This document shows, piece by piece, positions 6,593-15,026 of a stretch of 15,026 nt of DNA. The stretch lies in contig JACCXQ010000110.1 of assembly GCA_013696945.1 (NCBI GenBank), forward strand, positions 1-15,026, written 5' to 3'. The DNA is from Chloroflexota bacterium (GTDB lineage: Bacteria; Chloroflexota; Limnocylindria; Limnocylindrales; CSP1-4). The notes under the pieces were generated by a model, which was not told the origin of the DNA, made no database searches, and saw only the letters and a program-made list of their open reading frames with translations. A program made the translations under genes and the position numbers. Numbering within the stretch: the first letter of the stretch is position 1; each line of letters opens with the position of its first letter.

Positions 6593-6620
6593 AAGGGGGT
6601 GGGTAGCGCGACGCCCCCTT
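6593..6620 (+). repeat. Hairpin AAGGGGGTG / CGCCCCCTT
   Basis: Arms 6593-6601 and 6612-6620 pair over nine positions including one T-G wobble, with a 10-base loop. On the plus strand it is followed only by a weak TGTCGT, so a terminator role for the transporter gene 300 bases upstream is uncertain. Confidence 0.45.
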
Positions 6621-6641
6621 GTCGTCAGCGGGAGTGCCCGA

Positions 6642-6670
6642 GCCAGGATCCGGGCCAGCAGGATCCTGGC
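6642..6670 (+). repeat. Perfect 10-bp inverted repeat within a tandem duplication
   Basis: GCCAGGATCC (6642-6651) and GGATCCTGGC (6661-6670) are exact inverted repeats around a nine-base loop. The same bases contain a tandem 15-base duplication, GGATCCGGGCCAGCA then GGATCCTGGCCAGCC. It lies about 30 bases before the likely -10 of the next gene, so an operator is as possible as a terminator. There is no T-tract. Confidence 0.55.
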
Positions 6671-6700
6671 CAGCCGGCGCCCTGCCGCGCCCTGCGGCCC

Positions 6701-6733
6701 TAGAGTGAGCGGGGAACGCAGCCCAGAGGGAGG
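6701..6733 (+). promoter_or_regulatory. Putative -10 and ribosome site of the 6743 gene
   Basis: TAGAGT (6701-6706) is a plausible -10. AGAGGGAGG (6725-6733) is a strong ribosome site nine bases before the ATG at 6743. It abuts the upstream in-frame ATG at 6734, so 6743 is the better start. Confidence 0.5.
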
Positions 6734-6742
6734 ATGGATCTG

Positions 6743-7108
6743 ATGGACGATGAGGCCGTTCGCGAGCACGCCGCGAAGTTCTGCGACGCGCTGGTCGCCG
6801 GGGACATCGAGCGGGCGACCGAAGACTTCAGCAACGAACTTCGGCAGCATCTCGGAGAAGTGCTCGCACTCCTGCCGCTCCCGGCGACCGCGGCGACCAT
6901 CGATTCGATGGAGCGGGGCGGCGCCGGATGGAACGTCGTCGTCCGGCTCGTCGGCGAGACCGAGGAGGTGCTGATCCAGACCCGCTGGAAAGACCGTGAT
7001 GGCCGCCCCACGATCGTCGAGGCCAGCCACCTCAGCGCCATTGCGACGGCTCCCGAGGGCGGCGACGCAGAGGGCGCGGTGGAGGACGGGGGCGCCGAGA
7101 CCGTCTGA
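6743..7108 (+). CDS. Hypothetical protein, possibly NTF2-like fold
   Basis: The 121-residue protein begins MDDEAVREHAAKFCDALVAG. An opening helix, then a GDIERATEDFSNELRQHLGE helix and a strand-rich second half (VVVRLVGETEEVLIQTRWKDRDGRP, SHLSAIA) recall SnoaL/NTF2-like alpha-beta barrels, but I cannot assign a family. The C-terminal 20 residues are acidic, Gly-rich and probably disordered. No signal peptide or membrane helix is visible, so it is probably cytoplasmic. A very strong ribosome site supports real expression. It is convergent with carB (32 bases between stops) and isolated from the transporter gene by the repeat-rich interval. The ATG at 6734 would add three residues but lies directly against the ribosome site. 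Confidence 0.75.
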   Translation: MDDEAVREHAAKFCDALVAGDIERATEDFSNELRQHLGEVLALLPLPATAATIDSMERGGAGWNVVVRLVGETEEVLIQTRWKDRDGRPTIVEASHLSAIATAPEGGDAEGAVEDGGAETV

Positions 7109-7140
7109 GCGGGACGCAGAAGCCGGAGCAGAGCAGTCCG

Positions 7141-10508
<3,368 letters not shown>

Positions 10509-10512
<4 letters not shown>

Positions 10513-11702
10513 TGCTGGCCGGCGACCGCGAAGACGCGTGCCGCGAACCGGTCGAAGACGGCCGCGGCGTCGAGCGGCCCCGGCGATCCCTCGGGGTGGT
10601 ATTGCACGGTCTCGATGGGCAGGTGGCGGTGCCGCAGCCCCTCCACGGACCCGTCGTTCAGGTTGCGTTGACTGACGGTGAATCCGGAGCTCGCCGGCAG
10701 CGATCCCCCGACCACCTCGACCTCATGGTTCTGCGCGGTGACCTGCACGGCGCCGCTATCGAGGTCGCGCACGGGGTGGTTCGCGCCGTGATGACCGAAC
10801 CGGAGCCGGCGGGTCTCGGCGCCAGCCGCGCGTGCCACGATCTGGTGCCCCAGGCATACGCCGAGGAGCGGCCGCCCGTCCGCGATCGCAGCTGCAGCCA
10901 GCGAGACGGGAGCGTCGAGCCGAGCGGGGTCGCCGGGGCCTGGCGACAGGACGAGGCCACTGACGTCATCGGCCAGCGCCGCCTCGGGACCGGCGGTATG
11001 TGGCAGGATCCGCACGCGCAGGTCGCGCCGGAGCAGTGCGCGGACGATGCCCTCCTTCAACCCGTAGTCGACGAGCGCGACGAGCGGCCCGGTCTCGCCG
11101 ACGTCATATGCGGAGACGGCCGAGACCTGCGCGACGAAGTCCTGGTCCTCCCAGCGCGGCAGCGCGCGGGCCGACGCCACGCCCGCGTCCGGGTCGAGCG
11201 CGTGCGGCGCGGTGATGACGGCGCGTTGGGACCCGGTCTCGCGGAGGTGACGCGCCAGGGCCCTCGTGTCGAGGCCGCAGATCTGTGGGACCCCGGCGGT
11301 GCGGAGCAGGTGGACGAGCTGACGCGCGTCGTCGAGCACCGCCGCCGTGGCGTGCGAGACGATCAGGCCGCGGAGCCATGGACGAACGGACTGGTCATCG
11401 CCCGCGATCCGACCGTGGTTGCCGATGAGCGGATATGTCATCACGACGAGCTGGCCGGCATAGGACGGGTCGGTGCACACCTCCTGGTAGCCGGTCTGGC
11501 TCGTGTTGACCACGAGGTCGCCGCCCCGCTCGACCGGTGCTCCGACGGCATGACCCTCGAAGATGGTCCCGTCCTCGAGGGCGAGCAGGCACGGGCCCGA
11601 TGACCCGATCCGCGGATCGACAGCCGCGTCCGGCGGGACCCCGGTCGATGCGCGAACGAAACGACCACCGCCCGTCGCGGGTCGGTGGTCGTCGAGCAGC
11701 AT
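10509..11702 (-). CDS. carA: Carbamoyl-phosphate synthase small subunit (glutamine amidotransferase)
   Basis: At 397 residues, it hydrolyses glutamine and feeds ammonia to CarB. The N-terminal CarA domain is recognisable (LALEDGTIFEG 40-50, TGYQEVCTDPSYAGQ 70-84, TYPLIGNHG 89-97). The class I amidotransferase domain has LSPGPGDP (252-259), the nucleophile Cys283 in GVCLGHQ, and His369 and Glu371 in YHPEG. Compared with E. coli there are about 35 extra residues before the first strand (E. coli starts close to ALLVLEDG). No in-frame ATG, GTG or TTG exists between 11702 and that strand, so the extension appears real. The DNA of this extension encodes a strong hairpin (11661-11692). The ribosome site GGAGG lies 11 bases before the ATG, and the leader carries two PyrR-loop-like motifs. 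The last bases overlap the carB start. Confidence 0.96.
11661..11692 (-). terminator. Terminator-like hairpin inside the first carA codons (possible attenuator)
   Basis: Arms ACGACCACCG (11661-11670) and CGGTGGTCGT (11683-11692) pair perfectly. Inside them CCCG (11671-11674) and CGGG (11678-11681) pair around a TCG loop with one bulged base, a 14-bp stem in all. In the carA message the stem is followed by UUCGUUCG, giving a short U-rich tail (GUUUCGUU counting the last stem base). It starts 8 bases after the AUG. The structure is certain; its attenuator role is inferred. Confidence 0.5.
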
Positions 11703-11712
11703 CGGACTTCAG

Positions 11713-11770
11713 CCCTCCTTGCCCGGCCTCTCAGGACCAGAGATCCGGCCTCTCGGGGCCGGTTTGCAAG
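11713..11770 (-). promoter_or_regulatory. Putative PyrR-binding leader of carAB (two tandem binding-loop motifs)
   Basis: In the transcript sense the leader holds GGCCCCGAGAGGCC (11760-11747) and GGUCCUGAGAGGCC (11738-11725). Both fit the PyrR binding-loop pattern ARUCCNGNGAGGYU known from Bacillus and other bacteria. Each has an NGNGA loop closed by CC/GG, a bulged pyrimidine (C in the first, the canonical U in the second), and a lower stem in which the A/U pair is replaced by G/C. An outer stem CUUGC (11770-11766) with GCAAG (11722-11718) encloses both loops and takes up the first bases of the ribosome site AAGGAGGG (11720-11713). Binding could therefore hide the ribosome site, as in actinobacterial pyr leaders. 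No pyrR gene lies in the window. Confidence 0.6.
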
Positions 11771-11779
11771 TCGAGGGCT

Positions 11780-11785
11780 AGCCTA
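11780..11785 (-). promoter_or_regulatory. Possible -10 element of carAB
   Basis: Minus-strand TAGGCT would place the transcript start near 11773, just before the outer stem of the leader. No -35 is recognisable. Read-through from the YtxH-like gene, whose stop is at 11800, is an alternative. Confidence 0.3.
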
Positions 11786-11799
11786 GCACGAGCGGTCGG

Positions 11800-12387
11800 T
11801 CAGACGCGGGACTCCGCGAACTCCGTGCGCAACGGGTCGACCTCGGTCTGGGTCTCATCGTAGGAGCTGCCGCCGGCCCCTGTCCCGATGGCTGCATCGG
11901 CGGTCGCGCTTGCCTGCGACCCGAGATCGTCGCCAGTGTCTGCCACGTCGTCCCACATGTCACTGTCGCCGTTGCGGTCTAGCTGGCGGCGCACGTCACC
12001 GACAGCGCCCATGAGCCGATCCTTGAGGCGGTTCCGGCGCCTGGCGCCGACACGTGGATCGAGGAAGTACATGAGTGCCATGCCGATACCGAGGCCGCCG
12101 AGCAAGGCGATCCCGGCGGCTGGGCCGACACGCGGCTCGGGGCCGCGCACGACGCGGATGGAGCGCAGATCGTGCCCGAGGTCATCGAGCCGTCGCCCGA
12201 TGGCATCGACGCCGTCGCCGACGGCTCGTCCGGCGCCCGACAGGTCGGGCCGTGGGACATCCTTGTGGAGGTCGAGCTTCGGAAGCTCTACGTCGGGGAG
12301 CTTGATATCCGGACGCTCGGGCAGATCGATCGATGAGACCCGGCGGCGGATGGCGTCGAGGTCGAAGCGGGGGAGGTCGATGGCCAT
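11800..12387 (-). CDS. YtxH-like single-pass membrane protein
   Basis: The 195-residue protein has one hydrophobic segment (GPAAGIALLGGLGIGMALMYF, about 88-108), directly followed by FLDPRVGARRRNRLKDRL. This FxDPxxGxRRR signature, with a basic patch after the helix, is typical of YtxH-like and related small envelope proteins. The N-terminal 85 residues are Asp/Leu/Pro-rich with periodic PDxxLPxxxL motifs (RPDIKLPDVELPKLDL), and the C-terminal 60 residues are acidic and likely disordered. The biochemical role is unknown; some relatives are stress-related. ATG 12387 is preferred because CAGGAG lies 11 bases before it; the upstream in-frame ATG at 12417 has no ribosome site. The gene precedes carA in the same direction with a 97-base gap that holds the carA leader. 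Confidence 0.75.
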   Translation of the reverse strand: MAIDLPRFDLDAIRRRVSSIDLPERPDIKLPDVELPKLDLHKDVPRPDLSGAGRAVGDGVDAIGRRLDDLGHDLRSIRVVRGPEPRVGPAAGIALLGGLGIGMALMYFLDPRVGARRRNRLKDRLMGAVGDVRRQLDRNGDSDMWDDVADTGDDLGSQASATADAAIGTGAGGSSYDETQTEVDPLRTEFAESRV

Positions 12388-12495
12388 GGTGATGGGTACT
12401 CCTGTTGTGACTCGCATCGAGGATAGCGCGGCAGGACCACGGTCCGGCTGAGCGCCGCATCCGGCCGGGTTGCAGATCCCTCACAACCGCACGCC

Positions 12496-12527
12496 GACGG
12501 GGGCGGCGGTATCTGCTAGCCCCCGTC
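12496..12527 (-). terminator. 9-bp G/C hairpin at the end of the SGNH hydrolase gene
   Basis: GACGGGGGC (12496-12504) and GCCCCCGTC (12519-12527) are perfect inverted repeats around a 14-base loop that contains the stop codon (12516-12518). There is no U-tract beyond the stem on the minus strand, so it is a terminator of the stem-only kind or an mRNA-end stabiliser. Confidence 0.5.
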
Positions 12528-13289
12528 CCCGCTCGAGCGACTCAGCATCGCCCGCACCTTGGGCGCGATCAGCTCGACCCATCCGGCGTACTGCTTGCCG
12601 CTCGGATGGAGCCCGTCGCGCGCGACCAGCGTCAGGTCGTCGGGCACGCGGTCGGCGACCGGCATGATGTCCACGAACCCCAGGTCCCGCGCCTCCGCCT
12701 CCTCCCGCAGGATGGCGTTGAAGCGCCGCACCCTTGTGCTCTGCCGTTCGGGGTCGCCGTAACGGGGGCCCTGGGGAGTGAGCGTGTAGTCGGGGGTGGA
12801 GACGACCAGCACGCGGTCAGGTGCCATCCGTCCCTGCAGATCGTCGAGGATGCCCGCCACGTTCTCGCGGTACTGTTCCGGCCCCACGCGGCGGACGACG
12901 TCGTTGACCCCGATGAGCACCGACACGAAGTCCGGATCGAGGCTGTCGAGCTCCGGCAGCTGCTCCGCGATCAGGTCGGACGTGGTGTAGCCGTTGACCG
13001 CAAGGTTGGCCGCGAGATGCAGGTCGATATCCGGTCGCAGAGTGCGAACCAACTGGTTGGGCCAGCGATCCTCGGCCTTCACGGATGTCCCGATGGTGTA
13101 CGAGTCACCGAGTGCCACGTACTCGAACGCCGGGGGCGTCTCGGGTGCGGTCGTGCGCACGTATGGGCCGCTCGTGGGGGCGCGCGTCGGGTCCTTGGTG
13201 GCACCTGTCTCGGACGGCGCGACAGTCGCACCGGCGCAGCCAGAGACGACGATCCCCGAGACGGACAGCAGCATGACGAGGTGCCTCAC
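12516..13289 (-). CDS. SGNH/GDSL-family hydrolase, predicted lipoprotein
   Basis: From GTG 13289 the protein has 257 residues. It starts with a short basic n-region (VRH), a hydrophobic core and the lipobox VVSGC, with Cys18 as the lipidation site, followed by a Thr/Ser/Pro-rich linker (about 20-55). The SGNH blocks are in order: GDSY (61-64, nucleophile Ser63), a Gly/Asn block at NLAVNG (about 95-100), GVND (127-130, oxyanion Asn129) and DGLHPSG (225-231, Asp225 and His228). The family contains esterases, lipases and acyl-chain or carbohydrate-ester deacylases; the substrate is not predictable. It is anchored outside the cytoplasmic membrane. The frame extends to GTG 13313, but that start has no ribosome site, and TATGCT lies 11 bases before 13289. 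It is divergent from the Ku gene. Confidence 0.88.
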   Translation of the reverse strand: MRHLVMLLSVSGIVVSGCAGATVAPSETGATKDPTRAPTSGPYVRTTAPETPPAFEYVALGDSYTIGTSVKAEDRWPNQLVRTLRPDIDLHLAANLAVNGYTTSDLIAEQLPELDSLDPDFVSVLIGVNDVVRRVGPEQYRENVAGILDDLQGRMAPDRVLVVSTPDYTLTPQGPRYGDPERQSTRVRRFNAILREEAEARDLGFVDIMPVADRVPDDLTLVARDGLHPSGKQYAGWVELIAPKVRAMLSRSSGDGG

Positions 13290-13300
13290 GACAGGCCGGG

Positions 13301-13306
13301 AGCATA
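13301..13306 (-). promoter_or_regulatory. Possible -10 element of the SGNH hydrolase gene
   Basis: Minus-strand TATGCT precedes the GTG at 13289 by 11 bases, leaving a leader of about four bases if transcription starts seven bases on. No -35 or ribosome site is visible. Confidence 0.35.
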
Positions 13307-13318
13307 GCGCCACGGCGC

Positions 13319-13364
13319 CGCTTGCCCCCGCGGGCTATCCTCGGGTCGCGGACCGAGGCAAGCG
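13319..13364 (+). promoter_or_regulatory. Nested inverted repeats around the putative Ku promoter
   Basis: CGCTTGCC (13319-13326) and GGCAAGCG (13357-13364) form an outer dyad. CCTCGG (13339-13344) and CCGAGG (13353-13358) form an inner one around eight bases. TATCCT (13336-13341) inside them is a plausible -10 for Ku, with a start near 13348. The inner dyad would then straddle the transcription start, where an operator is expected. It is also a possible mRNA hairpin. Confidence 0.4.
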
Positions 13365-13386
13365 CGGTCCAGATCGAGGAGGAGCC

Positions 13387-14427
13387 ATGGCACGCGCGAT
13401 GTGGCGCGGCGCGATCCAGTTCGGCCTGGTGACCATCCCGGTCAAGCTCTACCTGGCGACGGAGCCGCGTGGTGGACTCTCGTTCAACCTCCTCCACAAG
13501 GAGGCTCGCGAGAACGGCAAGACCGTGCCCTGCCTCCGGCGGATCCAGATGAAGACGCATTGCCCGGAGCACGGCGAGATCCCGCGCTCGGATACGGTCC
13601 GCGGCTTCGAGTGGTCCAAGAGCCAGTACGTGGTCATCGAGGAGAGCGACTTCGAGGCCGTGCCGCTCAAGACCGTCAGGGCGATCGAGATCGAGCAGTT
13701 CGTCGAGGCCGACCGCGAGGAGTACGGCGCGACGTTCGTCAAGCAGGCGTACTACCTGGAGCCCGATGCCATCGGCCGCAAGGCGTTCTACCTTCTCAAA
13801 TCGGTGCTCAAGGAGGCAAAGCTCCAGGCGATCTGCAAGATCGTCCTCAAGGATCGCGAGATGCTCGCAGCGCTCGATCCGTACTCCACGACGATGCTTC
13901 TCTCGACGCTCTACTGGCCTGACGAGGTGCGCGACCTCGGCGAGCTGGAGTTGCCCGAAGCGGAGTTCGACTTCAAGCCGGCGGAGCGGCAGATGGCCCA
14001 GTCGCTCGTGCAGGCGATGACGGGCGACTTCGACGCGTCGCGATTCCGTGATGAGTACCGCGAGGCGCTCATGGGCGTCATCCAGGCGAAGGTCGAAGGC
14101 CAGCCGGTCGAGGCTCCCAAGCAGCAGGTGGAGCCGTCCAAGCTCACCGACCTGATGGCCGTGCTGGAGGCGAGCGTGGCCGCAGCCCGACAGTCTCGTG
14201 GCGCGGCGGCTTCGACCGCGAAGGGTGACGACGGGGCGGAGTCTGGCCGCGAGTCGCGTGCCGGCGCGTCACGTTCGCGGGCCTCATCAGAGCCCACGTC
14301 CGTGGCCGATGCCCGCAAGGCACGTTCGGCCAAGCCCGCCGGACGGTCGGGAACCAAGACGGCCGCGAAGGAGAAGTCCGCCCCAGCTGGATCGACGCGC
14401 ACGGAACGCAAGCGCAAGACGGCCTGA
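13387..14427 (+). CDS. ku: Non-homologous end-joining protein Ku
   Basis: This 346-residue protein binds double-strand DNA ends as a ring-shaped homodimer and recruits the end-joining ligase. The bacterial Ku signature starts at MWRGAIQFGLVTIPVKLY (5-22) and continues with LHKE (36-39), CLRRIQMKTHCPEHGE (49-64), GFEWSKSQYVVIEESDFE (73-90), EIEQFV (101-106), YYLEPD (122-127) and AFYLLKSVL (133-141). The core ends near residue 268. The remaining 78 residues are a low-complexity tail rich in Ala, Ser, Lys and Arg (ending ERKRKTA), a basic extension of the kind that contacts DNA or threads Ku along it in other bacteria. A GAGGAGGAG ribosome site precedes ATG 13387. The next gene begins six bases after the stop, so the two are probably one operon. 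Confidence 0.96.
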   Translation: MARAMWRGAIQFGLVTIPVKLYLATEPRGGLSFNLLHKEARENGKTVPCLRRIQMKTHCPEHGEIPRSDTVRGFEWSKSQYVVIEESDFEAVPLKTVRAIEIEQFVEADREEYGATFVKQAYYLEPDAIGRKAFYLLKSVLKEAKLQAICKIVLKDREMLAALDPYSTTMLLSTLYWPDEVRDLGELELPEAEFDFKPAERQMAQSLVQAMTGDFDASRFRDEYREALMGVIQAKVEGQPVEAPKQQVEPSKLTDLMAVLEASVAAARQSRGAAASTAKGDDGAESGRESRAGASRSRASSEPTSVADARKARSAKPAGRSGTKTAAKEKSAPAGSTRTERKRKTA

Positions 14428-14433
14428 GTCACG

Positions 14434-15026
14434 GTGGCGAGGGAGGCAGGGAGCGGCCACGCAGGGCCGGGGGAACAGCTCTCGCTCGTCCTCGACGGTC
14501 GCCAGGAAGCCACAGGGCAGTTGCCGCGCCGCCTGCTCCCGATGATCCCCGCGATGGGCGAGGGTCCCTTCGACGATGAGCGCTACTTCTTCGAGCCGTG
14601 GTGGCCGGGTGCGCCGACGATCGCGTCGATCGAGGGCGGCCATCTCCGCCTTCAGACGGAGCACCTGGCGGACCCCCTGGCGACGTTCCCTGAGCTCGGA
14701 GTGATCGCCGAGCAGGTCGATGGGGATGGCGTGGTCGTTGACGGGACCCTGCTCGTCCTCGATGCGGAGGGCCGGCCGGATACGGAGCTCTTGCGCCTCC
14801 GGCTGTCGGACCCCCAGGCGGGCGGTGGCGAAGCGGCATTCGTCGCTTCCGACCTGCTCTGGCTCGGCGGCAGCCCGCTCATCGATCGACCCTTCTCCGA
14901 GCGGCGCGAGCGGCTGGGTGACGTGCTCCGCGACGGACGGCTTTGCGTCGCCAGCCGCGGGCTCCGCGGCGAGGGCATCATGCTCGCCGAAGCGGTCGCA
15001 TCGATGGGGCTCACCGAGATCTCCGC
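14434..15026 (+). CDS. Degenerate ATP-dependent DNA ligase-like protein (partial, cut by right edge)
   Basis: My own reading from GTG 14434, six bases after the Ku stop, gives 197 codons open to the right edge. The layout matches the adenylation domain of LigD-type ligases: LLPMIPAMGEGPFDDERYFFE (34-54), IEGGHLRLQ (66-74), FPEL (85-88), VVVDGTLLVLDAEGRPD (100-116), SDLLWLGG (139-146) and DRPFSERRERL (151-161). The catalytic motifs are altered. Motif I, normally FExKWDG, reads FEPWWPG, so the nucleophilic Lys is Trp56 and the Asp is Pro58. Motif Ia SR becomes TE (75-76). The Glu of DGE becomes Thr105. The Phe of motif IIIa becomes Ser139. It therefore cannot be adenylated in the usual way and may be a structural or regulatory partner in end joining. 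Motifs IV and V are mostly outside the window. Confidence 0.75.
   Translation, partial: MAREAGSGHAGPGEQLSLVLDGRQEATGQLPRRLLPMIPAMGEGPFDDERYFFEPWWPGAPTIASIEGGHLRLQTEHLADPLATFPELGVIAEQVDGDGVVVDGTLLVLDAEGRPDTELLRLRLSDPQAGGGEAAFVASDLLWLGGSPLIDRPFSERRERLGDVLRDGRLCVASRGLRGEGIMLAEAVASMGLTEIS

Larger units (their letters stand above)
6295..6742 (+). other. Repeat-rich non-coding interval
   Basis: This 448-base stretch holds two 38-base direct repeats, two inverted partial copies of the same core, a 9-bp G/C hairpin (6593-6620), a tandem 15-base duplication that also forms a perfect 10-bp inverted repeat (6642-6670), and the promoter and ribosome site of the next gene. Open frames on both strands cross it, but they lack ribosome sites and encode Arg/Thr/Pro-rich repeats that follow from the DNA repeats. 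I consider it untranslated. Confidence 0.65.

Overview
The window is about 70% G+C and densely coding, with third codon positions almost all G or C. The gene set (a tandem M16 peptidase pair, a DUF5937-like ArsR regulator, carA-carB, a Ku gene followed by a ligase-like gene, and a YtxH-like membrane anchor) resembles high-GC Chloroflexota such as Limnocylindria/Ellin6529-type genomes. An actinobacterial origin cannot be excluded. This placement is inference; the window holds no rRNA or other phylogenetic marker.

Layout. 1-2441 (minus): two translationally coupled M16 genes, one with the zinc-binding HxxEH motif and one without it that keeps the substrate-binding Arg/Tyr pair. 2507-4365 (plus): a long ArsR-type regulator, a 340-base non-coding stretch, and a small Arg-rich protein. 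Both promoter regions carry the same palindrome GTTAG-N8-CTAAC, which suggests a small regulon. 4378-4908 (minus): a stand-alone polynucleotide-kinase-like P-loop kinase, divergent from an MFS/GPH-like transporter (4966-6294, plus). 6295-6742: 448 non-coding bases rich in direct and inverted repeats. 6743-7108 (plus): a small conserved-looking hypothetical protein, convergent with carB. 7141-11702 (minus): carB and carA, overlapping by four bases, which make carbamoyl phosphate for pyrimidines and arginine. The carA leader carries two copies of a motif that fits the PyrR binding-loop consensus, followed by a terminator-like hairpin inside the first codons. 11800-12387 (minus): a YtxH-like membrane protein. 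12516-13289 (minus): an SGNH-hydrolase lipoprotein. 13387-14427 (plus): Ku of the bacterial end-joining pathway. 14434 to the right edge (plus): a protein with the fold signature of an ATP-dependent DNA ligase whose nucleotidyl-transfer motifs are lost.

The most promising leads are the Ku-adjacent pseudo-ligase, the putative PyrR leader of carA, and the two-site operator of the ArsR-family regulator. Several genes have no Shine-Dalgarno sequence but a TANNNT element 7-11 bases before the start codon, which suggests leaderless transcripts. No tRNA, rRNA, CRISPR array, transposase or phage gene was found.
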